Assembly: GCF_039542345.1 (NCBI RefSeq)
Contig: NZ_BAABHY010000006.1
Coordinates: forward strand, 1-64,000
From: Orbus sasakiae
GTDB lineage: Bacteria; Pseudomonadota; Gammaproteobacteria; Enterobacterales; Orbaceae
DNA length: 64,000 bases
Reading direction: 5' to 3'
The position numbers and the translations under genes are program-made. Of the stretch, positions 1 through 8,782 are shown one piece after another. Position 1 is the first letter of the stretch. The number at the start of each line of letters is the position of its first letter. Under the pieces are notes generated by a model. The model ran no database searches. It saw only the letters and a list, made by a program, of their open reading frames with translations, and was not told where the DNA came from.

Positions 1-54
1 GGAGCCGATGGTAGTGTGGGGGTCTCCCCATGTGAGAGTAGGTCACCGCCAGAC
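1..54 (+). rRNA. 5S ribosomal RNA, 3' end (partial)
   Basis: The first ~54 bases match the conserved 3' third of bacterial 5S rRNA, including the GTGGGGTCTCCCCAT-type helix and the GAGAGTAGG motif, and end in the terminal stem strand. The 5' part lies outside the window. It is the distal end of an rRNA operon, as two strong hairpin terminators follow. The exact 3' end is estimated. Confidence 0.9.
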
Positions 55-69
55 TATATAATATAAAGA

Positions 70-98
70 AGCCTGCTGATGCAGGCTTTCTGCTTTTT
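70..98 (+). terminator. Rho-independent terminator of the rRNA operon
   Basis: A 7-bp perfect stem (AGCCTGC / GCAGGCT, 70-76 and 81-87) with a TGAT loop is followed by a T-rich tract. It sits just after the 5S rRNA and should end the rRNA transcript. Confidence 0.85.
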
Positions 99-151
99 AG
101 CGGTTTAGATTTTACGAGTGTTATTAGAATCTCACCGAGTAGGCCAAATTG

Positions 152-180
152 AACCCCTATCGTATGATAGGGGTTTTTTA
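152..180 (+). terminator. Second terminator after the rRNA operon
   Basis: A 10-bp perfect stem (152-161 with 166-175, loop GTAT) is followed by a T run. It is a backup terminator that insulates cpxR from rRNA transcription. From 181 to 365 I see only AT-rich sequence, presumably the cpxR promoter region, without a site I can define well. Confidence 0.85.
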
Positions 181-365
181 TTATCAGTCGGTATAACACG
201 ATTATCCTTGCTGGATTATCGATTTTTCTACGTTTATCCGTTGTTTATAAGTCCATATTTTTATTAAAAATATGCTAATTCGTGTAATATTTTAGTAAAA
301 AGAACTGACATTTTTCTGTACTTGTTGATAATATTAACTATCTTTAACTCTTCTATAAATATTTT

Positions 366-1058
366 ATGATAAATATCTTACTAATTGATGATGATGTTGA
401 ACTTTCACAAATGTTAAGTGAATACTTAACCAATGAAAGCTTCAAAGTAAAAGTAGTTCATACCGGACAAGAAGGTATTGATGAGGCGTTATCTGGAAAA
501 TACAAAGCCGTAATTTTAGATATTATGCTGCCTGATATCAATGGTATTGATGTATTAAAAAGTATCCGTCAATCGGTAAACCTTCCCGTGATTATGCTTA
601 CAGCAAAAGGCGATAATATCGATCGTGTGCTCGGGCTTGAACTTGGTGCAGATGACTATGTGCCGAAACCGTGTTATCCACGTGAATTACTCGCTAGATT
701 ACGCGCAGTTTTAAGAAGAATTGATGATCAATCAGCATTAGGTCAAACAGAATTAAGTAATAAAAAATATGAATTCCATAGTTTGGTCCTTGATGTTCCT
801 CAACGTCTTTGTATTTGGAATGATGTGACAATCGAACTAACTTCAACAGAGTTTAATCTGCTTGCATTACTAGTTAAACATCAAGATCGTGTCGTAACGA
901 AAGAAGAACTTTCCGAAGTTGGCCTTGGGCGAGCACGGGAGCTTTATGATCGCAGCGTTGATGTGCATATTAGTAATATTCGCCAAAAATTACATCAGCT
1001 AACAAAAGATGCAGTGACTATTGAAACAATACGAGCTGTCGGATATCGCATTAGATAA
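366..1058 (+). CDS. cpxR: CpxR-like response regulator (OmpR family)
   Basis: This is a DNA-binding response regulator of envelope stress. The N-terminal receiver domain (about 1-115) has the acidic pair DDD at 8-10, the phospho-acceptor Asp in LDIMLPD and the conserved Lys in the YVPKP motif. The LGLELGADDYVPKP segment closely matches E. coli CpxR. The C-terminal winged helix (about 135-228) ends in the ETIRAVGYR signature of OmpR-type proteins. At 230 aa the length is normal. The sensor kinase gene starts 9 nt downstream, so the two form one operon. No clear Shine-Dalgarno sequence precedes the ATG. Confidence 0.9.
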   Translation: MINILLIDDDVELSQMLSEYLTNESFKVKVVHTGQEGIDEALSGKYKAVILDIMLPDINGIDVLKSIRQSVNLPVIMLTAKGDNIDRVLGLELGADDYVPKPCYPRELLARLRAVLRRIDDQSALGQTELSNKKYEFHSLVLDVPQRLCIWNDVTIELTSTEFNLLALLVKHQDRVVTKEELSEVGLGRARELYDRSVDVHISNIRQKLHQLTKDAVTIETIRAVGYRIR

Positions 1059-1067
1059 TAGATACTT

Positions 1068-2363
1068 ATGAATAGGCGCCTGTTTTGGAAAATCCTTATC
1101 GTTTTCTGGGGGATTTTCTACCTTACATTTCAGCTGACTTGGTTTGGCTTTGCTTTTTATTTAGAAAGCCGTGAACCGAGGACGTTTTATCATATTCCAA
1201 CTAAAGTTGAAATGATTGCTCAATTGTTGCAGATATCAGGCGAACAAGAAGCGGTTAACTTTATTTCACATCTCCCAGAACCTGAACGTATTTGTTTTTC
1301 AATCACGCTATCTGATGCACAAGATGAGCAATATATTGAAATGGCTTCAACAGATTTAAATGATAGTGCTTTTATTTACCAGAAAACGGCGACCGCACCC
1401 GATGGTATTACTTATCTGATTTCATTTAGAGATCATGATAAAAGTTACAGCAAAGGTATGATCTTTAATATGCCGATACCCATGTTTTTAGTTGGTATCG
1501 CTGGAGGATTACTCTTTAGTCTATTTTTAGCTTGGAACTTAACCAGACCAATGCGACTATTAAGACAGGGTTTTTATCAAGTGTCACAAGGTGATCTTTC
1601 GGTACGATTATTTGATAAATTGAAGAAACGTCATGACGAGTTGAGTGAGCTTGCGCAAGATTTTGATGCGATGGTCGAACAGTTAAATATTTTGATTTCA
1701 GATCGACAAGTTTTATTGCATGATGTCTCTCATGAACTGCGCACACCCCTCGCTCGTTTACAATTAGCAATTGGACTTGCACAGCAAAATAAGCAAAATA
1801 TTGATAATTCATTACAACGAATTGAACTAGAATCTCAGCGTTTAGATACGCTTATTGGTGAAATACTCAATTATTCACGAGCAGAGATCAGTAAGCCATT
1901 AGATGAATACTTTGATCTTAAAGAATTGGTTGGTGTTGTTGTCGATGATGCAACCTATGAAGCTGAGCCACAAGGTATTATTATTAACTTTACCTCTTCA
2001 CCGATTATTCATTCGATCATTAAAGGTAATGCTGAGCAGATACGTCGTGCGGTTGAAAATATTATTCGTAATGCGATTCGTTTTTCACATTCAGGGCAGC
2101 AAATCGATATTGCGCTAAAAGAAAGTGGTCGCTATTTACAAATTGATATTAGCGATCATGGGCCTGGTGTAGATGAACATAAGTTATCGAGTATATTTGA
2201 ACCTTTCGTTCGCATTCAGTCTCCACAACTTGGTAAAGGTTATGGCTTAGGTCTGGCAATTGCTCGCAAGATTATCATTATGCACAAAGGGACCATTCAG
2301 GCACGCAACCGTGATACTGGTGGTTTAGTCATGACGGTCAAAGTGCCATATTGGCGTTCATAA
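1068..2363 (+). CDS. cpxA: CpxA-like sensor histidine kinase
   Basis: This is an inner-membrane kinase/phosphatase partner of the preceding regulator. An N-terminal membrane helix (about 7-30), a periplasmic sensor region (to about 135) and a second helix (about 138-160) are followed by a HAMP linker. The H-box is HDVSHELRTPLARLQ, with the phospho-acceptor His in SHELR, and the ATP-binding domain shows an N-box (NIIRNAIRF), G1 (DHGPGV) and G2 (GKGYGLGLAI). The 431-aa length and the pairing with CpxR support CpxA. The periplasmic domain looks divergent, so the signal sensed may differ from E. coli. Confidence 0.85.
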   Translation: MNRRLFWKILIVFWGIFYLTFQLTWFGFAFYLESREPRTFYHIPTKVEMIAQLLQISGEQEAVNFISHLPEPERICFSITLSDAQDEQYIEMASTDLNDSAFIYQKTATAPDGITYLISFRDHDKSYSKGMIFNMPIPMFLVGIAGGLLFSLFLAWNLTRPMRLLRQGFYQVSQGDLSVRLFDKLKKRHDELSELAQDFDAMVEQLNILISDRQVLLHDVSHELRTPLARLQLAIGLAQQNKQNIDNSLQRIELESQRLDTLIGEILNYSRAEISKPLDEYFDLKELVGVVVDDATYEAEPQGIIINFTSSPIIHSIIKGNAEQIRRAVENIIRNAIRFSHSGQQIDIALKESGRYLQIDISDHGPGVDEHKLSSIFEPFVRIQSPQLGKGYGLGLAIARKIIIMHKGTIQARNRDTGGLVMTVKVPYWRS

Positions 2364-2364
2364 T

Positions 2365-3084
2365 TTAATTACATTCTGAATTAATATCAAATACGAACTC
2401 TTGTAATAATTCGTCTAACGTAATTTTATTATGTCCGCTAAAATTGAGCTTAGTAAGAATTGATTGTTTATTCTCTTTGAGTAATCTTTTATATTCATTG
2501 AGATAGTTTTGTGAAATCGGTTTATATGACCAATGCCACTCTTCGGGTTGGTAACCCCCTTTACGCCCTTCACCATATGGTCGACAAAACCCATACTTAG
2601 GCATGTTTTCTTGTAACCATTGATAAAGAATTTTACCTTGCTTATTCTCTTTAAAAAACGCAGATGAAACACTGGTAATATCAATGTCAGTTCCCCAATG
2701 GTGTCTTGAACTTCCCGGCATCGATGAATACTTTAAGATTTCTTTGGCCGTCTTTTGCTCATCTTTTAATTTAGGATATAAGGCATCCCACTTGCGTTGC
2801 CAAATGCCATTTTGATACGTGTAATTACGTGTTGCACTAACCACGACAAAAGGGATATCAGGATGCTGTTGTTTAAAATCATGATATGCTTTAATCAATT
2901 GCTCAGTCGGCTCTTTTTGCAGATACATACCCGGTTTATTAACCGGTAGCTCTGTTGAATCTAACGAAATGAACTGGCTGTCGGTTTTTTCATTAAATTG
3001 ACCGATCAACTTGTTTAATGGGATTGTATTTGCCATAGTCATAAACGGTAATGTTAGTAAAATCAATAAGATATTTTTTTTCAT
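2365..3084 (-). CDS. M15-family D-alanyl-D-alanine carboxypeptidase, exported
   Basis: This is a zinc peptidase that trims peptidoglycan stem peptides. A signal peptide (about 1-18, cleaved near MAN) precedes the catalytic domain. The zinc ligands are seen in SSRHHWGTDID (the SxHxxGxDxD signature, about 133-143) and in EEWHWSY (about 181-187). The length of 239 aa fits periplasmic VanY/M15B enzymes. It is convergent with cpxA, with stop codons almost touching. It might belong to the envelope-stress response, but that rests only on position. The substrate (D-Ala-D-Ala or L,D bonds) cannot be told from the sequence. Confidence 0.85.
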   Translation of the reverse strand: MKKNILLILLTLPFMTMANTIPLNKLIGQFNEKTDSQFISLDSTELPVNKPGMYLQKEPTEQLIKAYHDFKQQHPDIPFVVVSATRNYTYQNGIWQRKWDALYPKLKDEQKTAKEILKYSSMPGSSRHHWGTDIDITSVSSAFFKENKQGKILYQWLQENMPKYGFCRPYGEGRKGGYQPEEWHWSYKPISQNYLNEYKRLLKENKQSILTKLNFSGHNKITLDELLQEFVFDINSECN

Positions 3085-3201
3085 GCTATCTGAATCGTAT
3101 TTTGAATAATATTATTAGCCAGATGGGGTAGAAACCAGTATAATCCTTCCTCGATTTTTGTCATATATTTTTCTGCCGCAATGTGTAAAAACGAGGCCCT
3201 T

Positions 3202-4395
3202 ATGTCCACAGTTCATTCAAACAATGTTCAAATAGAACAATGCAGTTCATCATCAATTTCTGATACCACAGCCACTACTGATAAAGTCAATTTATTGGAT
3301 TTCACTCGTCAGCAATTGCGTGAGTTTTTTAAAAATTTAGGTGAAAAACCATTTAGAGCCGATCAGGTAATGAAATGGATATACCACTTTGGCTATGATG
3401 ATTTTGATTTGATGACAGACATCAATAAAAAATTACGGGATCAGCTTAAACTGATTGCTGAAATTAAAGCGCCAGAGGTTGCCGAAGAACAGCGTTCTTC
3501 TGATGGTACAATCAAATGGGCATTAGATGTTGGTCACAATCAATTAATTGAGTGTGTTTATATTCCGGAACGTGATAGAGCAACATTGTGTGTCTCTTCA
3601 CAAGTTGGCTGTGCACTGGCCTGTAAATTTTGCTCAACCGCCCAACAAGGCTTTAACCGTAATTTGCGTGTTGCGGAAATTATTGGTCAAGTTTGGCGTG
3701 CATCTAAAATTATTGGTGTCACCGGTAAATTATCCGATCGTCCTATTACTAATGTTGTAATGATGGGGATGGGTGAGCCTTTACTTAATTTATCTAATGT
3801 CGTGCCTGCTATGGAAATTATGCTAGATGATTTTGGTTATGGTCTATCAAAACGCCGCGTAACCTTATCGACATCAGGTGTCGTGCCCGCGCTGGATAAA
3901 ATGGCCGGCATGATTGATGTTGCTTTAGCTATCTCATTACATGCGCCAAATGATACCATACGTAGTCAGATTATGCCGATTAACGATAAATACAATATGG
4001 CCACATTACGAGAATCTATTCACCGTTATTTATCTTACTCAAATGCAAACCACGGTAAAGTGACAATAGAGTATGTATTACTTAATCAAGTGAATGATGG
4101 TGTTGAGCATGCTCATGAATTGGCCGCATTCTTAAAAAATACACCATGTAAAATTAACTTAATTCCTTGGAATCCCTTCCCAGGAGCACCTTATTCACGA
4201 AGTTCTAATACGCGGATCGATCGTTTTATGAAAACATTAATGGAATATGGGTTCACCGTTATTGTTCGTAAAACCCGAGGTGATGATATTGATGCTGCAT
4301 GTGGGCAATTGGCGGGCGATGTCATTGACCGAACCAAACGCACGAAGTTAGTTGCATCACCTTTATCTAAGTCATTTATTGAGGTTAGGCAATAA
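3202..4395 (+). CDS. rlmN: Dual-specificity 23S rRNA/tRNA A2503/A37 C2-methyltransferase RlmN
   Basis: This radical-SAM enzyme makes 2-methyladenosine at 23S A2503 and tRNA A37. The CxxxCxxC cluster is in CALACKFC, the following FNRNLR and GMGEPLLN motifs are typical, and the resolving Cys is in the C-terminal DAACGQLAGD segment. Similarity to E. coli RlmN runs end to end. An in-frame ATG exists at 3181, but I chose 3202 because a purine-rich ACGAGG lies just upstream and the protein then matches the usual length (397 aa). A pilW-type gene follows closely, as in enterobacteria. Confidence 0.95.
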   Translation: MSTVHSNNVQIEQCSSSSISDTTATTDKVNLLDFTRQQLREFFKNLGEKPFRADQVMKWIYHFGYDDFDLMTDINKKLRDQLKLIAEIKAPEVAEEQRSSDGTIKWALDVGHNQLIECVYIPERDRATLCVSSQVGCALACKFCSTAQQGFNRNLRVAEIIGQVWRASKIIGVTGKLSDRPITNVVMMGMGEPLLNLSNVVPAMEIMLDDFGYGLSKRRVTLSTSGVVPALDKMAGMIDVALAISLHAPNDTIRSQIMPINDKYNMATLRESIHRYLSYSNANHGKVTIEYVLLNQVNDGVEHAHELAAFLKNTPCKINLIPWNPFPGAPYSRSSNTRIDRFMKTLMEYGFTVIVRKTRGDDIDAACGQLAGDVIDRTKRTKLVASPLSKSFIEVRQ

Positions 4396-4415
4396 CACTA
4401 TCGAGGGTGAATGAA

Positions 4416-5051
4416 ATGCGAGTTGCTATGCGTTATATTATTGTGTGCATGCTATCGTTATTGGTTTTAAGTGGATGCCAGTTTACAGCGGAGCAGCAAG
4501 AGACTTTTAATCCAGAAAAAGCCGCATTGGCGAGGTTAAAACTGGGCTTAGGTTACTTAGCGCAAGCTCAAGGGCAAACCGACAAATCCAGTGAAGATCT
4601 TAAACTAGCACACTATAATCTATCACTCGCCAATCAATACTCGCCCAATAACCCAAATGTCATGCTTGGCATGGCTTTATTTGATCAGCATGTCGGTGAA
4701 TATAACGAAGCTGACATCATTTATCAAACGATAACAAAAACAGAACCGAACAATGGGTTGTATCATATTCACTATGGTTCATTTTTATGTGCGACAAATC
4801 GTTATAATGAAGCACAAATACAGTTTCAGCAGGCAATCGCTTTAAATCGTCCACAATGGAAGATAGACGGTTTAGAGCAATTAGGCTACTGTGCGATTCA
4901 ACATGGTGATAAAGGCCAGGCTGATAGCGCTTTTCACGCTTTATTTGAATATGATTCAAGTAAACGTGAACATGTTGCAGATATGGCCAGAATTTATCAA
5001 CAAAAAGGCGATACAAATATCGCGACATATTTATTAGCAGTTTCTAAATAA
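4416..5051 (+). CDS. pilW: PilW/PilF-type TPR lipoprotein
   Basis: This is an outer-membrane lipoprotein with tetratricopeptide repeats, the family that helps type IV pilus secretin assembly. Its gene normally lies next to rlmN, as here. The signal peptide ends in the lipobox LVLSGC (about 17-22), and several TPR-like helix pairs follow (for example YNLSLANQYSPNNPN and YNEAQIQFQQAIALN). The start is placed at 4416 (MRVAMRY) because GAGGG lies 8 nt upstream; an in-frame GTG at 4407 is less likely. No pilus genes are in view, so its present role is uncertain. Confidence 0.8.
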   Translation: MRVAMRYIIVCMLSLLVLSGCQFTAEQQETFNPEKAALARLKLGLGYLAQAQGQTDKSSEDLKLAHYNLSLANQYSPNNPNVMLGMALFDQHVGEYNEADIIYQTITKTEPNNGLYHIHYGSFLCATNRYNEAQIQFQQAIALNRPQWKIDGLEQLGYCAIQHGDKGQADSAFHALFEYDSSKREHVADMARIYQQKGDTNIATYLLAVSK

Positions 5052-5085
5052 TTCTTATTCTAAAAATATAATTTGAGCATATGTT

Positions 5086-5649
5086 ATGAGTTTTTTCGCA
5101 ATTTTATTGTTGTCATTTGCAATGTCAACCGACGCATTTGCCGTCGCAGTATGTAAAGGGGTTTCACTCAAAGTTCCTAAGTTTTGGGATGCTTTAAAAG
5201 TTGGCCTATTATTTGGTTTTATTGAAGCGATTACGCCAATATTAGGTTGGTTATTAGGGTATATTGCATTGCAATATATTGAAGAGTGGGATCACTGGAT
5301 TATCTTTGCCTTAATGTTATTTTTAGGACTACGCATGATATACAGTAGTTTTAAAGAAGATGAATGTTGTGATGATGACCCTAAAAATGATTCAATATTG
5401 ATGTTGGTATTGCTTGCTATTTCAACCAGTATTGATGCGTTTGCCGTTGGTGTCGGTCTTGCGCTTGCGTCAGTCAATATTGGCTTTGCCGCTACAATGA
5501 TAGGCCTTGCAACTTGCCTGATGGTGACAATTGGTATTGTATTAGGTAAAAAAATTGGATGTATTGTAGGGAAAAAGGCAGAACTGATTGGCGGCTTAGT
5601 GTTAATTTTTATTGGCGGGTTTACGCTTTACCAACATCTTTGGGGATAA
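5086..5649 (+). CDS. mntP: Manganese efflux pump MntP
   Basis: This is a six-helix inner-membrane exporter that protects against Mn2+ excess. It has two homologous halves, each starting with the SxDAFAV motif (AMSTDAFAVAV near 12-22 and STSIDAFAVGV in the middle). The Asp residues of these motifs are the ones needed for transport in E. coli MntP. The length (187 aa) is normal. A Cys/Asp-rich loop (EDECCDDDPKND) separates the halves. There is no room upstream for a yybP-ykoY riboswitch, because pilW ends 34 nt before. Confidence 0.9.
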   Translation: MSFFAILLLSFAMSTDAFAVAVCKGVSLKVPKFWDALKVGLLFGFIEAITPILGWLLGYIALQYIEEWDHWIIFALMLFLGLRMIYSSFKEDECCDDDPKNDSILMLVLLAISTSIDAFAVGVGLALASVNIGFAATMIGLATCLMVTIGIVLGKKIGCIVGKKAELIGGLVLIFIGGFTLYQHLWG

Positions 5650-5721
5650 AGTAAAAAGCAGGAAATGCTGTAAATAATGGTTTCGTACTCAATGATGTGA
5701 AAAGTAAGCTCAATTTAGAGA

Positions 5722-5756
5722 TAAAAAAACCGCAATGTTGATTGCGGTTTTTTTTG
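5722..5756. terminator. Bidirectional terminator between mntP and groL
   Basis: A hairpin (CGCAAT/ATTGCG core extended by A and T runs on either side) lies between two convergent genes. Poly-T follows the stem on both strands, so it can end both transcripts. Confidence 0.85.
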
Positions 5757-5775
5757 ATAAATGGTCAGACGATGA

Positions 5776-7419
5776 TTACATCATTCCGCCCATACCACCC
5801 ATGCCGCCCATACCTGCAGCGCCCATGTCAGCTTTATCATCTTTCGGTAAATCAGTAATCATACATTCAGTTGTGATCATAAGACCTGCAATTGATGCCG
5901 CATACTGTAATGCACTACGTGTTACTTTAGTTGGGTCTAAAATACCCATCGCAATCATATCACCGTATTCTTCAGTTGCCGCATTGTAACCATAGTTACC
6001 TTGACCTGCTTTTACTGAGTTAGCAACAACAGATGCTTCTTCACCACAGTTAGTCACGATTTGACGTAATGGCGCTTCCATTGCACGTAAAGCAACTTTG
6101 ATACCCACGTTTTGATCTTCATTGTCGCCTTTTAATGCAGAGATTGCATTAGCAACACGTACAAGAGCAACACCACCACCTGCAACAACACCTTCTTCAA
6201 CGGCTGCGCGAGTTGCGTGTAATGCATCTTCAACACGTGCTTTTTTCTCTTTCATTTCAACTTCAGTCGCGGCACCCACTTTGATCACTGCCACACCGCC
6301 AGCTAGCTTAGCAACGCGCTCTTGTAGTTTCTCTTTATCATAGTCAGAGGTTGACTCTTCAATTTGGCCACGAATTTGTGCAACACGTGCTTCGATAAGT
6401 GCTTGGTCACCGATACCATCAATAATGGTAGTGTTGTCTTTATTGATAACAACGCGTTTTGCTTGACCTAAATCTTCAAGTGTTGCTTTTTCAAGCTCAA
6501 GACCAATCTCTTCAGAAATCACAGTACCTGCAGTCAAGATTGCGATATCTTGTAACATGGCTTTACGACGATCGCCAAAACCAGGTGCTTTAACGGCTGC
6601 GACTTTAACGATACCGCGCATTGTATTAACAACTAATGTTGCTAATGCTTCGCCTTCAACATCTTCAGCAATAATTAATAATGATTTACCTGCTTTAGCA
6701 ACAGCTTCTAATACCGGTAATAATTCACGGATATTTGAGATTTTTTTGTCTACTAATAAAATAAATGGACTTTCTAGCTCAACTGTTGCGGTTTCTGGTT
6801 TATTGATAAAGTATGGTGATAAGTAACCACGATCAAACTGCATACCTTCTACAACATCTAATTCATCTTGTAAGCCAGTACCGTCTTCAACAGTAATAAC
6901 ACCTTCTTTACCTACTTTCTCCATTGCTTGAGCAATTAATGTACCAACAGTCTCATCCGAGTTAGCTGAAATAGTACCCACTTGTGCAATTGCTTTTGAG
7001 TCAGAACATGGTACAGATAATTTTTTAAGTTCTTCAACTGCAGCAATCACTGCTTTATCAATACCACGTTTTAAATCCATTGGATTCATGCCAGCAGCAA
7101 CTGCTTTTAAGCCTTCGTTAACAATAGCTTGTGCTAATACTGTTGCCGTTGTTGTACCGTCACCAGCCGCATCGTTTGCTTTAGATGCCACTTCTTTAAC
7201 CATTTGTGCACCCATGTTTTCGAATTTATCTTCTAATTCGATTTCGCGAGCCACTGACACACCATCTTTAGTAATAACTGGTGCACCAAATGATTTGTCT
7301 AGTACCACGTTACGGCCTTTAGGACCTAACGTCACTTTGACTGCATCAGCAAGGATATTTACGCCGCTAAGCATTTTTACGCGTGCATCGCTACCAAATT
7401 TTACATCTTTAGCTGCCAT
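5776..7419 (-). CDS. groL: 60-kDa chaperonin GroEL
   Basis: This cytoplasmic ATP-dependent folding machine is a tetradecamer that works with GroES. The sequence matches group I chaperonins over the full 547 aa: MAAKDVKFG start, ATP-binding GPKGRNVVLD and GDGTTTATVLA, apical-domain residues, and a GGM-rich tail (AAGMGGMGGMGGMM). It is the distal gene of the groS-groL operon, with 48 nt between the genes. Confidence 0.98.
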   Translation of the reverse strand: MAAKDVKFGSDARVKMLSGVNILADAVKVTLGPKGRNVVLDKSFGAPVITKDGVSVAREIELEDKFENMGAQMVKEVASKANDAAGDGTTTATVLAQAIVNEGLKAVAAGMNPMDLKRGIDKAVIAAVEELKKLSVPCSDSKAIAQVGTISANSDETVGTLIAQAMEKVGKEGVITVEDGTGLQDELDVVEGMQFDRGYLSPYFINKPETATVELESPFILLVDKKISNIRELLPVLEAVAKAGKSLLIIAEDVEGEALATLVVNTMRGIVKVAAVKAPGFGDRRKAMLQDIAILTAGTVISEEIGLELEKATLEDLGQAKRVVINKDNTTIIDGIGDQALIEARVAQIRGQIEESTSDYDKEKLQERVAKLAGGVAVIKVGAATEVEMKEKKARVEDALHATRAAVEEGVVAGGGVALVRVANAISALKGDNEDQNVGIKVALRAMEAPLRQIVTNCGEEASVVANSVKAGQGNYGYNAATEEYGDMIAMGILDPTKVTRSALQYAASIAGLMITTECMITDLPKDDKADMGAAGMGGMGGMGGMM

Positions 7420-7467
7420 TTTTAGTTCTCCCTAAAATCTGTCTATGTATTCTGTTTAATAACTTAA

Positions 7468-7761
7468 TTATGCTTGAACAATCGCTAAAATATCGTTTTC
7501 AGATAAGATTAAAACTTCTTCATTATCAATTTTTTCAGTTTTAACGCCGTAACCTTCATTGAAAATGACGATATCGCCGACTTTAACGTCTAACGGCTGT
7601 ACTTGACCATTTTCTAAAATACGACCATTACCAACAGCTAAAACTTCACCACGAGTTGATTTACCTGCTGCTGAACCAGTTAACACGATACCGCCAGCTG
7701 ATTTTGATTCAATTTCTTTACGTTTGATGATCACACGATCATGCAATGGACGAATTTTCAT
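7468..7761 (-). CDS. groS: 10-kDa co-chaperonin GroES
   Basis: This heptameric lid of GroEL has the typical MKIRPLHDRVIIKR start, the mobile loop region KSAGGIVLTGSAAGKS and the roof loop near GNGRILENG. The length of 97 aa is standard. It is the first gene of the heat-shock operon, and a sigma-32 promoter lies about 100 nt upstream. Confidence 0.98.
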   Translation of the reverse strand: MKIRPLHDRVIIKRKEIESKSAGGIVLTGSAAGKSTRGEVLAVGNGRILENGQVQPLDVKVGDIVIFNEGYGVKTEKIDNEEVLILSENDILAIVQA

Positions 7762-7858
7762 TAGTTATTCTCCTTCACTAATTTCTTAATTAAGTTGATA
7801 CACAATAAGTTAAAGTAAATCATAAAATATACGTATTTTATGATGTAGTGCAAACTAA

Positions 7859-7884
7859 ATGGGGATACTTTCACATTCTTCAAG
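7859..7884 (-). promoter_or_regulatory. Sigma-32 heat-shock promoter of groS-groL
   Basis: On the minus strand CTTGAA (7884-7879) and CCCCAT (7864-7859) are separated by 14 nt, matching the RpoH consensus CTTGAA-N13/14-CCCCATnT almost exactly. It lies ~98 nt upstream of the groS start codon. Confidence 0.9.
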
Positions 7885-7916
7885 AGAATAGCACAAAAAT
7901 TTTTTTAATTGATTAT

Positions 7917-8357
7917 TTAATCATCGTTTTTGTGTTTAAACTCACCTTCAATGATATCACTTTCATTCTTTGTACTTTGCGAAGACTGAAAACGATAGCT
8001 TCTTACTTTCATTTTTGGCACGATGCGTTTGACAAAAAATTGTTGCACTGGTGGTAATAATAACAAAGCACCCAAAATATCAGTCAAGAACCCTGGAATT
8101 AATAATAAAAAGCCGCCTATCATTAACGAGATATTTTTTACCATTTCATCTGTCGGGTTTTCATTGTTTGCCATTTTTTGTTGCATTGCAGCCAAATTTT
8201 TTAAACCTTGTGATTTAACCAAAGACAAACCTATGATCGATGTCGCAATAATTGCGATTAATGCCAATAACACCCCAATGCTGTTTGCCACAGCAACAAA
8301 AATACTTATTTCTACGTAGAGATAAATAAAAAATACCAAAATGGGTAGTAAACGCAT
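7917..8357 (-). CDS. fxsA: FxsA membrane protein
   Basis: This is a cytoplasmic-membrane protein of the FxsA family, which in E. coli relieves F-plasmid exclusion of phage T7. The start MRLLPILVFFIYLYVEI matches the family, which begins MRW/LP; an AAGGA lies ~10 nt upstream. Longer in-frame starts (8375, 8396) are less likely. Membrane helices span about 2-24, 28-48 and 75-105, with the GLxLVKSQG and IPGFLTDxxG motifs in between. The tail is hydrophilic. It is transcribed in the same direction as groSL and its usual neighbourhood in enterobacteria is near groESL. Confidence 0.85.
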   Translation of the reverse strand: MRLLPILVFFIYLYVEISIFVAVANSIGVLLALIAIIATSIIGLSLVKSQGLKNLAAMQQKMANNENPTDEMVKNISLMIGGFLLLIPGFLTDILGALLLLPPVQQFFVKRIVPKMKVRSYRFQSSQSTKNESDIIEGEFKHKNDD

Positions 8358-8517
8358 ACGGCAGATCCTTTTCATTAAGAGATAATCATCACTCATTATT
8401 ATATTGAGTCAGAAGGTCTATTTTTCAATAAAATGCTTAAGGAAATATTAAATTTGTACAAATCATCTATTTTTTGAGCAAGTAAACTCTTTTTTTTAAA
8501 ATAAGCGATAAAAGGGA

Positions 8518-8546
8518 TTGACGAATAAACGGAGATCGTGTTTAAT
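8518..8546 (+). promoter_or_regulatory. Sigma-70 promoter of tRNA-Phe
   Basis: TTGACG (8518-8523) and TTTAAT (8541-8546) are separated by 17 nt, 15 nt before the mature tRNA 5' end. This is the only good promoter match in the fxsA-tRNA gap. Confidence 0.7.
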
Positions 8547-8560
8547 GTGCATCCATTGTT

Positions 8561-8636
8561 GCCCGGATAGCTCAGTCGGTAGAGCAGGGGATTGAAAATC
8601 CCCGTGTCCGTGGTTCGATTCCGCGTCCGGGCACCA
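8561..8636 (+). tRNA. tRNA-Phe (anticodon GAA)
   Basis: The 76-nt sequence begins GCCCGGA and ends TCCGGGCACCA with encoded CCA; D-, anticodon and T-arms (GGTTCGATTCC) fold canonically. The anticodon GAA is at 8594-8596. Its 3' part is the left attachment site of the prophage, and the tRNA is rebuilt intact by integration. Confidence 0.98.
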
Positions 8637-8638
8637 AT
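8589..8638. repeat. attL: left 50-bp core of prophage attachment site
   Basis: The 50 bases from the anticodon stem to two bases past CCA recur without a mismatch at 41753-41802. The pair flanks the P2-type prophage, whose int gene lies near the other copy. Confidence 0.93.
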
Positions 8639-8661
8639 TTAATAAAAGAATTCAATAAGAT

Positions 8662-8688
8662 AGCTAGTTTAAGAGACTGGCTTTTTTT
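8662..8688 (+). terminator. Hairpin terminator after tRNA-Phe
   Basis: AGCTAGTT (8662-8669) pairs with GACTGGCT (8675-8682) using two G-U pairs, followed by seven T. It lies in prophage DNA and replaces the original tRNA terminator, copies of which are found after the two downstream att sites. Confidence 0.7.
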
Positions 8689-8703
8689 ATGTCTATTTTT
8701 CAA

Positions 8704-8722
8704 GTGGCGATAAAATGGCGGT
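8704..8722. promoter_or_regulatory. Candidate integrase arm sites, left
   Basis: Two tandem octamers, GTGGCGAT and ATGGCGGT, lie 11 bp apart. The same pair in the same orientation and spacing (ATGGCGGT, ACGGCGGT) occurs at 41642-41660 next to the other att core, so these are likely arm-type Int sites. Confidence 0.5.
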
Positions 8723-8782
8723 TCTGTTTTAGGTTTATGGTACTTGATTTTATTCCGGACAGAAAAAAGCCGCATTAGCAGC

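Noticed and set aside
5052..5085. yybP-ykoY manganese riboswitch before mntP
   Set aside because: The gap of 34 nt is too short to hold it.
5735..7435. Several plus-strand open frames inside groL
   Set aside because: They are the complement of a highly biased chaperonin gene; low-complexity Ala/Thr/Ser composition, no ribosome sites.
8572..8775. Minus-strand open frame across tRNA-Phe (ends VPGRGIEPRTRGFSI)
   Set aside because: It is the antisense translation of a tRNA, a well-known annotation artefact, and has no ribosome site.
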